Below, piece after piece: positions 23,183 through 34,847 of a stretch of 64,000 nucleotides of DNA. Numbering within the stretch: position 1 is the first letter of the stretch; each line of letters opens with the position of its first letter. A model generated the notes under the pieces. The model did no database searches, was not told the origin of the DNA, and was given only the letters and a program-made list of their open reading frames with translations. Origin of the DNA: Phaseolus vulgaris. Lineage: Eukaryota; Streptophyta; Magnoliopsida; Fabales; Fabaceae. The stretch is taken from positions 19,752,477 to 19,816,476 of the forward strand of contig NC_023753.2 in assembly GCF_000499845.2 (NCBI RefSeq), written 5' to 3'. The position numbers and the translations under genes are program-made.

Positions 23183-24540
23183 ATGTCTTCTCCATCTCGC
23201 AATTCTAGTGAAAGTGAATTGACACTTCTTAAAACCCTTTTGGAAAAAGTTTTCCAAGATGTTCAAACACTTTCATATAGACAATTGCAATATGAGACCC
23301 AACTCAAAGAAAGGGATGCTCAATTTGCTTTGATACAAGATGAGTGGAAAATGGTTAAAGAAAGAGATGAATCCAACAAATTAAAAAGAAGTTCTCAAGC
23401 ATCTATCTCTAGGGTAGATAATTCTTTTGGGGAACAGAGCCTTAGGATCAATGAATATTATCAACCACCCCCTAGGAGAGCTAGAAAAGAAAGAAAAGAA
23501 ACCACTAAGGAGGTTAGGGTAGATCTACCTTATTTCCATGGGAAAGAAAATGTAGAAACCTATCTAGATTGGGAAATGAAGGTAGAACAATTGTTTGCTT
23601 GCCATAGGGTAAATGAGGAAAGAAAGGTACCCTTAGCCACCTTAAGTTTTCAAGGAAATGCTATGAATTGGTGGATTGCCCTAAAAAGAGAGAGACATCT
23701 CCACAAGGACCCTCCCATTACATATTGGAATGACCTTAGGGGAGCCTTGAGATGTCGCCATATTCCCTCACACTACAATAGGTAGTCAATGGACAAACCC
23801 CAAGGACTTCATCAAAAGAATCAAGTGTAGAAGAATATTGACAAAAGATGGCGCTATATATAAAAAGGCAGGGATTAATGAAAACAACCAGACCACCATA
23901 GCTAGGTTTTTAAGTGGTCTCAAACTTGAGATAAGAAACAAAGTTGAACTTTTACCTTAAAGAGATTTAAATGACTTGATTCAAATTAGTATTAAAGTTG
24001 AAAAACAAATTTTGAGAAAACAATCAAGTCAAAAACAAAGTTCATACTTTGTATCTTATGACAAGGATGAGTGCCAAATAGGGGAAGAACATATAAAAGA
24101 AACATCTCTAGAACTTTCCCAAAACCTATCCGAGCATATCTCACACACTCAAGCTAGAATAAATCAATGTTTAGAATATCTTGGTAAAAGTCATTTAGCA
24201 CCTCATTGTTCCAATGAAAGATCTATGATCTTAAGGGACAAAAGTGACCATAGTAGCCAAGAAAAACAAACTAGTGAGAGTGAAGAAAATGTAAAAATAG
24301 AAAATCAAGAGAATGTCCTTATGGACCAATCTGATGTGTGGGAGAAGAGTGTTCCTTCCCACAAGGTCATTCAGAAAGAAGAAAAAATTGAAAATAAATT
24401 TGAAAATATACTTCTATCTGAACAACCTTCCGACCTCCTTTCTTGTAAAGGAACACTTGCATGCACTGCCGCACTTGCTAAAATTTGTGAGTTACCTCCT
24501 CAAGAGAAAAAGTTTTTAAAAGAGTTTGATGATATATTCC
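23183..24540 (+). pseudogene. gag-protease region of element K, broken
   Basis: The capsid core of a Reina-like Gag is recognisable (YLDWEMKVEQLFACHRVNEERK, residues ~130-150). The start MSSPSRNSSESE parallels element I. An in-frame TAG ends the first block at 23785 where element I reads on (HRELMDK). The sequence continues in shifted frames to 23975, then opens again (IQISIKVEKQILRK) to 24540. The zinc knuckle is degraded (only the first cysteine of the usual CCHC is evident), and the protease is missing. The last residues KKFLKEFDDIF are the linker just before RT, where L's LTR begins. Non-functional. Confidence 0.8.
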
Positions 24541-25335
24541 TGTACCGCCCTGGAAGTCAGAAGTGATGACGTGGCATCAAGCCACAAAGTAGGCGTGTGG
24601 GTAAGGCGCCAGAGTGGCAGTGGGGAAGGAAGTCGGGTGGTTCGTGTAATCGCCAGTTATTAAGTTGGCGTGCTCCGATCTTCAGCATGCTAGGCGATCG
24701 CCCAGTTGAAGATGAAGTCGCCAGATGTGAACTCAGGCGACCAAGTGATTGGAGATCGCCAGAACAAAGCACATCGCCGAAGATGAAGGTGGTGCAGATT
24801 ATGAAGGCGGCCGGCGAAACCACAGGGAAGGTGTATGAAGGCCCCCTAACTCGCCAGTTCCAGTAGAGATCGCACTCCCAAGTTAGCTGTGCACTGGGCA
24901 GCACCATGCATAAATAACTTAGCCAAAAAGAGAGTCAGAAGCAACGCCCAAGTCAAGGAGGCTCCAGATGATGGCACGTGTACAGTTGGATGCGAGCCAC
25001 GTGTCCAAGTCTGTAACTGCCAGGAGAGAGAAAGCAACCAGGTATATAAGAGTTCTCAACGAACTTTCTGAGGTACGCACGTTCAGAATACACTCTTTAC
25101 GCTTGCGAGTTATAGAGCTTACTGTGAGAGAGGATTTGCACGGTTCTTGTTCTCTTAGTATTTGGTGATTCGGTCACTGACTTGGGCGTTGGAGTGCGAT
25201 CGGCCGCAGCGGCGCCGCTCTGTTTCTTTGCAGGTTCTTGAGGTGGATCTCGAAGAGGAACGGAGGTTTGAAGCGGTGCGCACGTCGATCCTTTGACGAG
25301 GCAGTTTCCAGCGTTCTGGTCAACAGGCAGGATCA
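24541..25335 (+). repeat. 5' LTR of element L
   Basis: 795 bp, TGTACCGCCC...GCAGGATCA, same family as the LTRs of H. TATA box TATATAAG at 25043, U5 module 25177-25234. Confidence 0.9.
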
Positions 25336-25747
25336 TCAGGCGCCCACCGTGGGGCCGTGTAAAACTTGCTCCCATCCACAGCGTGAGTTCTTGGAGGTTT
25401 TCAAAGTTTTCTGCGTGGTTGTGTGCTAGTGCAACCATCGTTCACTGTTTGCTTGAGATTCGTTCGGTGAATTCGCGTTTTACACTATTCGTTTGGGTTT
25501 TTGATCGGTGGAGTGAGGTTTTTTCTGCTGTTTTCGCGCGATTTGTTCGGTGGAGTTGAGTTCTTTTGATCGTTTGGTTATCCGCGGGAGAAGCGGTGGT
25601 TTCTGGTGAAGTTGCAAGTTTGCTTGAAGGTTTGCGGTGTTTCTAAGTTTCCTTGCGGAGTTTCGCACAGTTTTTTCCGATTGATCGCTGAGTCGATCCT
25701 AGCTGAAGTAAGTGTCGTTCGCTGCATTCTGTGATTCGCTGAGATTC
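25336..25747 (+). other. Primer-binding region and leader of element L
   Basis: Starts TCAGGCGCCCACCGTGGGGC, the primer region, then about 390 bp of leader collinear with H 40687-41097. No reading frame of note. Confidence 0.7.
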
Positions 25748-26929
25748 ATGAGAAAAATGAGAAGCAATCGTTCAAGTCCAGTCGCGCCCGTCGCTGCTGA
25801 AGGCGCCGCAGCCATGACCATGGCGCAGATGGCAGAGATGATGCGTTCGTTGCAGGCAACTGTGGAAGCCTCACGCATAGAGCAGGCGAGAATGCATGAG
25901 GACCTGGTCGCCTCTCGCGCCAGGAATGAGGAGCTCAGCAAGGTGACTGAGGAGCTGCGCCAAGCTCTTCAGGAGCAGCAAGGGCGTTCTTCTGCTGAAG
26001 AGGTTGCGCCGTCGTCGCCACCTCGTGTTTTTCCTATGCCTTTCGCTCAGGCGATTACTGACACGCCTATTCCTACGAGCGTGGTTCCGGTTAAGGCTGT
26101 CTTTACCGGCGTGGAGGATCCAGAGGCTCATCTAACCACGTTCCATACACAGATGATGCTGTCGGGAGGGTCAGACGCCGTCTACTGCAAGATGTTCTTG
26201 AGCACGCTCCAGGGAACGGCGTTGGAGTGGTTTGTGAGCCTACCTAACGGTCACATAACCAATTTTCAGCAATTCTCGAAGGTTTTCGTCGAGCAATACA
26301 TCGTGAACAAGGCACCGCCCAGGGTGTCTTATGATTTGCTTGATATAAGGCAGTACCAGGGAGAGTCCCTCAGAGACTACCTGAATCGCTTTGGAGCGCA
26401 GATGGTCAGATCGCCGGCTAAAGATGAAGAAATGCTGGTCTACGCATTCAAGAAGGGCGTGCTGCCAGGACCATTCTGCGAGGCCTTGATCAGAGCTCAC
26501 CCTGCAACGTTTGCTGAGGTCAGGCGACTTGCGGTGGCTCACATCGCCGACGAGAGTGAGGTCGCCGAGAAGAGAGGGAGCGTGGCTCCCGCTAGGCCAC
26601 GCGCCCAGACCAGGATCCAGCCGCAAAGGGTGCTGGAGACAGCGGCGGCGGCCAGGAAGGACCAGAGGACTCACCATCCTTATGATAGCAGGAACAAGGG
26701 GAGGGGCCAGGGACGCCAGCAACCAGCACGCCAAGAATACAATCGCCCGCCTAAGCACAAGTTTGTTATGGGATTGGCAGACCTGATCGCCATTCCCAAT
26801 ATATCTGCTAGGTTGAAAGCGCCTGAGAAGGTGGGCGACAAGGTGCTGGGACCAAAGCCAGACGCCTGGTGTGAGTTTCACCAGGGCTTTGGCCACACTT
26901 TGGACTCGTGTTTGTCCTTAGGGTATTAG
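25748..26929 (+). pseudogene. gag of element L, ended by a nonsense codon
   Basis: Tat-lineage Gag. Coiled-coil N-terminus (~residues 25-85), capsid core from ~120 (VEDPEAHLTTFHTQMMLSGG), basic region RKDQRTHHPYDSRNKG, and a CX2HX4HX4C knuckle (WCEFHQGFGHTLDSC) near residue 375. A TAG at 26927-26929 stands where H has a glutamine codon, separating Gag from protease. Start taken at MRKMRSNRSS (25748) by analogy with H and J. Otherwise very similar to H, so the inactivation is recent. Confidence 0.85.
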
Positions 26930-27547
26930 CTTGATGATCTGGTTAAAAGCGGGTTCCTAAATGACTATCTGCTGGATAGGAGGACGGGGGGAGCGTCGAG
27001 TTCCCAGCCAGCAGGTGGAGAAGCCCAGCAACATGAGATGCCTATCCACGGGGAAATCCACACCATTGCAGGAGGCTTCTCAGGTGGTGGATGCACCGCA
27101 TCGCAGAGGAAGAAGTACGCGCGGTCGGTGATGACAGTGGATATGTTTGAAGATCACTCGCCGGAGGTGGACATTACGTTCACCAAGCAGGATCTTCGGG
27201 ACGTTGTGCCCCATGACAACGATCCCATAGTCATTTCGTTGATTATGGCGGGAAGGAAGGTCCACAGAGTTCTGGTGGACCAGGGAAGCTCGGCAGACGT
27301 GATGTTCTGGCCGACTTTCACGCAGCTGGAGTTGCCCCTTGACCAGCTAAGGCCCTATGGAGGGTGCCTGTATGGGTTCGCTGGTGACCAGGTGGAGGTC
27401 AGGGGGTATATTGAGTTGAGAACCACGTTTACAGATGAGGCTGGTTCGAGGACGGAGAAAATCAAGTACCTCATTGTAAACGCTCCTTCAGCATACAACA
27501 TCCTGTTGGGAAGGCCCACGCTTAACAGGATAGGCGCTATACCGTAG
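26930..27547 (+). pseudogene. Aspartic protease segment of element L
   Basis: Same frame as gag after the TAG. The protease motif VLVDQGSSADVMFW (catalytic Asp) is near 27270 and the distal YNILLGRPTLNRIG near 27495. A second nonsense codon, TAG at 27545-27547, replaces the serine of H (PSTRH). The enzyme would cleave the polyprotein in virus-like particles. Confidence 0.8.
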
Positions 27548-28596
27548 ACTCGGCACATGAAGGTGAAGTTGCCGTCTATGGAGGGGGTGGTGATCACGAT
27601 CAAGTCTGATCAGAAAGAAGCGAAAAAGTGCTATGAGAATAGCCTGAAAAACAAGAGATCAGTGAGTTATGTAACAACCACCCCACCTCCCGGTGTGAAG
27701 CCCAGATCGACGGTAGCGGAAGAGACCGCCGGAAGGGACGTGGAAATGGTGGACGCTGAGCTAGTGGAGGGAAACGCTGGTCTGGAGGAGGAAGAGGTGC
27801 GGAATCGCCCTGAGGAAGCGAGAGAGCAGGGAATCGCCAGGGCGGTGATCGCCCGAGAATCCAGGCCAAAACCTGTCGAGCAGTGGCTCGAGAAAGAGAT
27901 CGGGGGAAAGATCTTCAAGCTGGGAAGATCTCTGGAGGTCGAGCTCCAGGACCAGATCGCCAAGGTGATTGAGCGGCATCTGGACGCGTTTGCATGGTCC
28001 GCTTCGGACATGCCCGGGATTGATCCCGACTTCTTGTGCCATCATCTGGCGATGGACAACTTGGTGAGACCAGTGCGACAAAGAAGAAGAAAGTTCAACG
28101 AGGAGAGGAGGCAGGCGATTAGAGATGAAACACAAAAGCTCCTTGCTGCAGGCCACATCAGGGAAGTCCAGTACCCTGAATGGCTGGTGAATGTCGTGCT
28201 GGTGAAGAAGAGTAACGGGAAATGGCGCATGTGCGTCGATTTCACCGACCTGAACAAAGCTTGCCCAAAGGATTCGTATCCTTTACCAAGCATAGACGCC
28301 CTGGTAGATAGTGCTGCAGGGTGTAAGTTGCTGAGCTTCCTGGATGCCTTCTCGGGGTATAATCAGATCAAGATGCATCCCATGGATGAAGAGAAGACAG
28401 CCTTCATGACGGAGAGATCGTGCTATTGCTATAAGGTGATGCCGTTTGGGCTGAAGAACGCGGGGGCCACGTACCAGAGGCTGATGGATCGAGTACTTGC
28501 ACCAATGCTGGGAAGGAACGTGCAAGCGTACGTTGATGACATGGTCGTGACCTCGTCGGAAAAGACAAACACGTTGCAGACTTGGAAGAATTGTTC
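27548..28596 (+). pseudogene. Reverse transcriptase segment of element L, truncated
   Basis: Begins at the linker MKVKLPSMEGV, includes the RT fingers and palm (WRMCVDFTDLNKACPKDSYP, FSGYNQIKMHP, MPFGLKNAGATYQ) and the catalytic YVDD near 28530. It then ends at ELFT-type sequence around 28596. The open frame continues without a stop into element P's protease to 28882, so the present frame is a chimera of two lineages. RT thumb, RNase H and integrase are missing. Confidence 0.85.
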
Positions 28597-30035
28597 ACGT
28601 CGGATTAATAAACAAGTTCTCATCCATTTCTCCATTGGAAAATACAAAGATGAGGTATTATGTGATGTTGTGCCCATGGAAGCCACTCATGTTCTTTTAG
28701 GAAGGCCTTGGCAATTTGATAGAAAAGTTTTACATGATGGCTTTACCAACAAACTATCTTTTGAATTCCATGGTCACAAGGTTACTTTAAAATCTTTCTC
28801 TCCAAGAGAAGTTCATGAGGACCAAGTTATTATGAAGAAAAAGAGGGAGAGTGAAAAAGATAAAAAAGATAAAAAAAGATAAGAGTTCTAAGCCTACACT
28901 CCTTGTGTCTAGGCGTGACATTGAAAGGGAAATAGTGGCTCATCATCCTCTTTTCTTAGCCATCCCTAGAACTCTTAGAGTAGAATCACTTGTTGATAGT
29001 CCTCATTGCTTGGAAAATTTGGTAGAAGAGTTCCAAGATGTGTTTCAAGATCCTACAAATGGACTTCCACCTTTGAGAGGGATTGAGCACCAAATTGATT
29101 TGATACCGGGCTCTTCTTTACCAAACCGTCCAGCATATAGGACCAATCCAAGTGAAACCAAGGAAATTCGCCAACAAGTTGAGGCTTTGATTGAGAAAGG
29201 GTGGGTGCAAGATAGCATGAGTCCTTGTGCTATGCCTATCATCTTAGTGCCAAGAAAGGATGGCACATGGCGAATGTGTTCGGATTGTAGGGCCATAAAT
29301 AATATAACCATTAAGTATAGGCATCCTATACCTAGACTAGATGATTTGTTGGATGAATTACATGGTTCTAAAATTTTTTCAAAGATTGATCTTAAAAGCG
29401 GCTACAATCAAATCCGTATCAAACCGGGTGATGAATGGAAGATGGCTTTTAAGACCAACTTTGGTTTATATGAGTGGTTAGTTATGCCTTTTGGTTTAAC
29501 TAATGCACCAAGTACCTTCATGCGCCTCATGCATCATGTTCTTAGACCTTTCATTGGTAAGTTTGTTGTGGTTTACTTTGATGACATTCTCATTTATAGC
29601 TTATCTTTGAATGACCATAGGTTGCATGTTAGGCAAGTTTTAGAACCCCTAAGGAAGGAACATTTGTATGCTAACCTTGCTAAATGTATGTTTGCTCTTG
29701 ATCATATAGAATTCCTAGGGTTTGTGGTGAGTTGTAAAGGGGTCCATGTGGACAAAACAAAGGTAGTGGCCTTTCAAAATTGGCCTACACCGAAATCTTT
29801 GAATGAGGTCCGAAGTTTTCATGGACTTGCTTCTTTCAATAGAAGATTTGTCCCAAACTTTGGTACCATTGCCGCACCACTCAATGACATAGTGAAAAAG
29901 GATGTGGTCTTTCATTGGGGAGAAGCACAACAAAATGCTTTTGACACTTTGAAAGAAAAATTGACTAATGCTCCCATCTTGGCCCTTCTAATTTCACTAA
30001 GACATTTGAGATTGAGTGTGATGCTTCAAGCATAG
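28597..30035 (+). pseudogene. Protease tail and reverse transcriptase of element P
   Basis: Protease end (LLGRPWQFD near 28700), a KEKDKKDK linker, then [66 protein letters not shown], and catalytic YFDD near 29575. The linker has an extra ~10-bp A-rich repeat unit at about 28860-28875 compared with Q, shifting the frame. A second frameshift near 29985 takes the frame out just before RNase H. The motifs place it with plant Reina-like chromoviruses. No chromodomain is evident downstream. Confidence 0.85.
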
Positions 30036-30361
30036 GTATTGGGGCTGTTCTCCTTCAAGAGGGCCACCCCAAAGCCTATTTTAGTGAGAAATTGAAGGGA
30101 AGTCATCTCAACTATTCCACCTATGATAAGGAATTATATGCACTTGTTAGGGCTTTGTTTACTTGGCAACACTATCTTTTTCCCAAAGAGTTTGTGATAC
30201 ATAGTGATCATGAATCTCTTAAATATTTGAAAAGCCAAAACAAACTTAACAAGAGGCATGCTAAGTGGGTGGAATTCATTGAGCAATTTCCTTATGTGAT
30301 CAAACACAAGCAAGGCAAAATAAATATTGTGGCGGATGCTCTTTCTAGAAGATACACCTAG
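29985..30361 (+). pseudogene. RNase H segment of element P
   Basis: Gypsy-type RNase [21 protein letters not shown] after the frameshift, then [22 protein letters not shown] and VADALSRRY. The fusion partner RT lies upstream. A TAG at 30359-30361 (leucine codon in Q) closes the frame before integrase. Confidence 0.85.
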
Positions 30362-31627
30362 CTAAATCTTTTAACCTCTCAATATCTTGGTTTTGATCAC
30401 ATTAAGGAACTTTATCATGATGACCTTGATTTTTCTCTCCTCTATCAAGAGTGTCTTAAGGGAGGACACAAAGACTTTTTTATTCAAGATGGCTTTCTTT
30501 TTAAGGGAAAACGTCTTTGTGTTCCCCAATGCTCTATTAGATTATCTCTTGTTAGAGAAGCTCATGAGGGGGGTTTAATGGGACATTTTGGGGTTGCTAA
30601 AACTTTGGATGTGTTGCATGAACATTTCTTTTGGCCTCACATGCATAAACATGTTCATAGTTTGTGTGATAAATGCATAGCTTGCCGCAAAGCTAAGTCT
30701 AAGATGCATCCCCATGGTTTATATACTCCTCTTCCTATCCCTTCAATGCCTTGGGTTGACATATCTATGGATTTCATCTTAGGATTACCCAAGACATCAA
30801 AGCGAAAGGACTCCATTTTTGTGGTGGTGGATCGTTTTTCAAAGATGGCTCACTTTATTCCTTGCCACAAAGTGGATGATGCATGCCACATTGCAAACCT
30901 CTTCTTCCAAGAAGTGGTTCGCTTACATGGGATTCCTAGGTCTATAGTGTCCGATAGAGATCCTAAATTCTTGAGTCACTTTTGGAAGACCTTGTGGGGT
31001 AAGCTTGGGACTAAGCTTTTATTTTCTACCACTTGTCACCCACAAACTGATGGTCAAACCGAGGTGGTGAATAGAACTTTAGGACAACTATTGAGATGTT
31101 TTATTTCGGGGAATCCTAGAGTGTGGGAGAATTTACTACCCCATGTTGAGTTTGCATATAATCGTGTAGTAAATTCTACCACCTCCCATTCTCCTTTTGA
31201 GGTGGTCTATGGGTTTAATCCCCTAACACCTCTTGATATTCTTCCTATTCCCCTTCTTGGAGATGTCTTGTGCAAAGATGAAGATGAAAAAGCTTCTTTT
31301 GGGAAAACTTTGCATAAAGACATCAAGAAGAGAATTGAGAAGAAGGTTGGCAAGTATGCTGAACTTGCCAATAAAAGGAGAAAAGCATTGTTGTTTGATG
31401 AGGGTGATTGGGTTTGGCTTCACTTGAGGAAGGATCGTTTTCCTACTCAAAGGAAGTCAAAACTAATGCCTCGAGGGGATGGACCTTTCCAAGTCCTCAA
31501 GAGGATTAATGACAATGCTTATGAGTTAGATATGCCTGATACATTCTTAGGTAGTCATACTTTTAATGTCAGCGATCTAACTCCTTTTTCTGTAGGTCTC
31601 CAGAATTCGTGGTCGAATTCTCTCTAA
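30362..31627 (+). pseudogene. Integrase of element P
   Basis: Uninterrupted from 30362 to 31627. Zn-binding H2C2 domain (H...H with CDKCIAC near 30670), catalytic core with the three acidic residues in [16 protein letters not shown] and [12 protein letters not shown], and a C-terminal domain [18 protein letters not shown] replaces a glutamine codon of Q (NSLQLGE), so the tail that in Q continues into the LTR is cut off here. It lacks its own start because it is part of a polyprotein whose upstream frames are broken. Confidence 0.85.
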
Positions 31628-31638
31628 CTCGGGTAGTA
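31628..31638 (+). promoter_or_regulatory. Polypurine tract of element P
   Basis: CTCGGGTAGTA directly before the LTR; in Q and S the same place reads CTCGGGGAGTA. A weak tract by eye, supported by its constant position against the LTR. Confidence 0.6.
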
Positions 31639-32603
31639 TGATGGAGATCAAGCCCAAGAGGACATGGAGGCCAATCAACAAGATCAAGAGGAGGTGGAGG
31701 CACAAATAGAAGACGCCCATGGAGGTCAAAGTCCACCTCAAAGGATTACAAGAAGCATGTTCAAAGCTTTGGGAGCTAGAGGACATTTATTTTCTCTTTT
31801 TGTAATTTCTTTAGTTGAAGGTGCTTAGAGGGAAACATTAGAAACCTCTTTTGTTTTAGCATCTTTTAGTCTTTAGTTAGGAGTCTTAGGGGGTGTGTTA
31901 GTAGATAGGTGTAGGAGTAGAAAAGGAGGTGCCAAAGTGAAGGAAGAGGTCACACCTTCCTCATGCTTTGTTTTAGGCGCAAATTCTAGAAGCTTTTTGG
32001 GAGGGAGTTTTTGAATTCGTGTAGCTTATATTTCAGCACCTTAGGCTATAAATAGAGGTGCTCTCTTTGTATTTTTCAGATTGGAATTAATCTAAGAAAA
32101 CTCTACTCAAATTTTGAGTGAACTTTGGAGAGCTTTGAGCCTTCTTCTCTAGTCTTATCTTGATGGATCAATGGAGTCCTCAAGTGGCGGCATCACTCTC
32201 ATCTAGGAGCATTCCACACTTCTAGTGGCGAGATCATCCATCCTCCTTCCATCTTCATGAGCATTTCTTCTCTCCTTCCTTTCTCCTCTTTCATTTGTTT
32301 TTGTTAGCTTGTGTTCTTGAGTTTGGTTTGGTGTTCTTGCTGTTTTTATGAGTATTTTGGTTCGGCAGTTTTATAATTCTGTCCATTCATCTTGTTCCTT
32401 TGCTTTTCTTACTCTTTTGTTCGGTTCAATTTGACTAAAATTGGTTCATCCAAATGAGTTTGTGATTTGGTACTAGTTTTTGGTGAGTTCTTGTCTTAGA
32501 ACAATGATCCAACTCTAAGAAAAGTGCCTCTATAATGTCCAACTCAAGGTGATTCCTAAGAAGGTCAAGAACCTTTCTCTATATGGCTAGTGGAATCACA
32601 TCA
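31639..32603 (+). repeat. 3' LTR of element P
   Basis: 965 bp, TGATGGAGATC...GGAATCACATCA, with TATA box TATAAATAG at 32047. Followed by CTAAA, which is K sequence and the candidate target site. Same family as the LTRs of Q, R, U, S and V. Confidence 0.85.
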
Positions 32604-32973
32604 CTAAAGCACCAAGCACTTTCATGAGGCTTATGAATCAAGTCCTTAAGAATTGCATAGATAAATATGAGAAGTTGCCAAAAAATAGAAAAACAAGAGG
32701 AATGACAACTTCATAAAGTTGATTTTTATACAACTGCTTCAACTAACTCATTTGCTTTGTTTGATGATTCCCAAAGATGGACGTTTGATCCGGGAGGACG
32801 AGCATAATTATCAAAGCAAGAGGCTGTTATCCGATATCGACCATGTGGATCTGAGGATAGATTTTCTCAAGAAGGAGGAGATGATGGACACCATCCAGCC
32901 ACAAACATCCCCCTACTAATGACAAGGACGAAGCCTTGGATTTGAGAACAAATCCTTTTCAAGAGGGAGGGGA
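32604..32973 (+). pseudogene. pol tail and polypurine tract of element K
   Basis: A few RT codons ([16 protein letters not shown]) jump directly to a degenerate 3' end also present in element I (NSFALFDDSQRWTFDPGG, SKQEAVIR). RT palm, RNase H and integrase are therefore deleted. It ends with the tract AAGAGGGAGGGGA (32961-32973) before the 3' LTR. Confidence 0.7.
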
Positions 32974-33049
32974 TGATGGTAGAGGCCCCAACACCAATCC
33001 ATTGAAAGGCCACTAAAATGTCAAATTGAGGCAACCACTGGAGTTATGG
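32974..33049 (+). repeat. 3' LTR of element K, first 76 bp
   Basis: TGATGGTAGAGGCCCC... parallels 8524-8599 up to GAGTTATGG, where Q's LTR begins. The remainder would lie beyond Q, outside this window. Confidence 0.85.
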
Positions 33050-34078
33050 TGATGTGATTCCATTAGCACAATATGAATGATTTTTGACATTCTTAGGAAT
33101 CATCTTGAGTTGGATATGAGATAGGCACTTTAAGATAGAATTGGATCAATGTTCTATAATCAAGAACTCACCAAAACTAGTACCAAAACCCAAACTCATA
33201 TGGAAGTTCCATGTATTGTCAAATTGAACCGATTAAATTGGAAGAAAAGGCAAATGCACCGAACAAAATGTATAAAAACTGAAAGGCACCGGACATATAA
33301 GCTAGAAAAAATGAAAAGGAAGCAAAGATGAACGGTAGAACAAATTGACCGAAGCAAAACAGCAAGGAAATGAAAAGTGCCGAACAGAAAAAGCTAAGAA
33401 GCAAGCTAAGACGTGAATATAACTAGAGAAGGAAGGAAGGAGAAGAGAAAGCTCATGAAGATGGAGGAATGGTTGGATGATCACGCCACTTAGAGGATGG
33501 TGACTCCAAGATGAGTGTGCAAGCCGCCACTTGAGGTAACCATGGAACTCTCAAGATAAGACTAGTGAGGAAGGCACAAAGCTCTCCAATGCTCTCTCAA
33601 AAATTGAGTATAGTTTCTCTAATCAAAATTCAAATCTGAAAAATACAAAGGCAGCACTTTAATTTATAGCCTAAAGGTGCTGAAATGAAAAGCTAATTAA
33701 ATTCAAAATTCCCCCCAAATACAAATGAAAGTGGCGCCAACTATAGTCATGAGGAAGGTGTGACCTTCTCTCTCACTTTGGCACCTCCCTATTTACTCCT
33801 ACACCTATCTACTAACGCACACCCCCCCTAAAACTCCTAACTAAAGACCTAAAGATGCTTTAACAAAAGAGGTTTCTAATGTTTCCCTCTAAGCACCTTC
33901 AAACAAAGAAATTACAAAAAGAGAAAATAAACGTCCATTAGCTCCTAAAGCTTTGAACATGCTCCTTGTAAGCCTTTGAGGTGGGCTTTGACCTCCATGG
34001 GCGTCCTCTATTTGAGCCTCAACCTCTTCTTGCTCTTGATGATTGGCCTCTATGTCCACTTGAGCTTGATCTCCATCA
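33050..34078 (-). repeat. 3' LTR of element Q
   Basis: 1029 bp; in element sense starts TGATGGAGATC at 34078 and ends GGAATCACATCA at 33050. TATA-like TATAAATTA near 33662. The integrase frame runs about 63 codons into it, stopping at 33889. Confidence 0.85.
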
Positions 34079-34847
34079 TACTCCCCGAGTTGGAGAGAAT
34101 TCGACCACGAATTCTGGAGACCTACAGAAAAAGGAGTTAGATCACTGATATTAAAAGTATGACTACCTAAGAATGTATCAGGCATATCTAACTCATAAGC
34201 ATTGTCATTAATCCTCTTTAGGACTTGGAAAGGTCCATCTCCACGAGGCATTAGTTTGGACTTCCTTTGAGTAGGAAAATGATCCTTCCTCAAATGAAGC
34301 CAAACCCAATCACCCTCCTCAAACAACAATGCTTTTCTCCTTTTATTGGCAAGTTCAGCATACTTGCCAACCTTCTTCTCAATTCTCTTCTTGATGTCTT
34401 TATGCAAATTTTTCACAAAAGAAGCCTTTTCATCCCCATCTTTGCACAAGACATCTCCAAGAATGGGAATAGGAAGAAGATCAAGAGGTGTTAAGGGGTT
34501 AAACCCATAGACAAACTCAAAAGGAGAATGTGAGGTGGTAGAATTTACTACACGGTTACATGCAAACTCAACATGGGGTAGTAAATTCTCCCACACTCTA
34601 GGATTCCCCGAAATGAAACATCTCAATAGTTGTCCCAAGGTTCTATTCACCACCTCGGTTTGACCATCAGTTTGTGGGTGGCAAGTGGTAGAAAATAAAA
34701 GCTTAGTTCCAAGCTTGCCCCACACGGTCTTCCAAAAGTGACTTAAGAACATGGGATCTCTATCGGACACTATAGATCTAGGGATCCCATGCAAGCGAAC
34801 CACTTCTTGAAAGAAGAGGTTTGCAATATGACATGCATCATCCACTT
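33889..34847 (-). pseudogene. Integrase C-terminal half of element Q
   Basis: From [12 protein letters not shown], with the second acidic motif IVSDRDPMF, the third [12 protein letters not shown], and the C-terminal domain [14 protein letters not shown], to a tail [19 protein letters not shown] that is encoded by the LTR itself and ends at 33889. It is cut off from its N-terminal half by solo LTR R. The catalytic residues present here are intact, so the break is purely due to insertion. Confidence 0.85.

Larger units (their letters stand above)
24541..28596 (+). mobile_element. Element L: 5' two-thirds of a Tat-lineage element
   Basis: 5' LTR 24541-25335, primer region, gag, protease and RT, almost collinear with H over the same stretch. 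It stops abruptly inside RT just past the YVDD region (28596) and continues as protease of element P. The rest of pol, the antisense gene and the 3' LTR are gone. Its left flank ATTCC is not repeated after P, so L and P were separate insertions later joined by deletion. Confidence 0.85.
28597..32603 (+). mobile_element. Element P: 3' two-thirds of a Reina-like element
   Basis: It starts inside protease (NKQVLIHFSIGKYKDEV), then RT, RNase H, integrase, polypurine tract and 3' LTR 31639-32603. The 5' LTR and gag are lost at the junction with L. After the LTR, K's RT resumes at CTAAAGCACCAAGC, so P had inserted at K's NAPST motif codons. Multiple frame breaks make it inactive. Confidence 0.85.
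8524..33049 (+). mobile_element. Element K: disrupted Reina-like Ty3/gypsy element hosting J, L, P
   Basis: Parts in order: 5' LTR 8524-9230, primer site, leader (to 10860, resuming at 22968), gag 23183-24540, a pol tail 32604-32973 with polypurine tract, and the first 76 bp of the 3' LTR (32974-33049, matching 8524 onward), where Q begins. J split the leader, and L and P sit in pol. Most of K's RT, RNase H and integrase is gone. The LTR begins TGATGG and ends CCATCA. The left flank is a Sat-3 monomer. The rest of the 3' LTR and the target duplication are not in the window. Confidence 0.8.

Noticed and set aside
27600..28525. Minus-strand frames (82-131 codons) repeated in L and H at matching places
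   Set aside because: Identical only because L and H pol are nearly identical; they lie opposite conserved RT codons.
31639..31890. LTR start first placed at TGTTAGTAGATAGG (about 31893)
   Set aside because: Solo LTRs R and U with perfect target duplications show the family's LTR starts TGATG(A/G) right after CTCGGGGAGTA, about 250 bp earlier.
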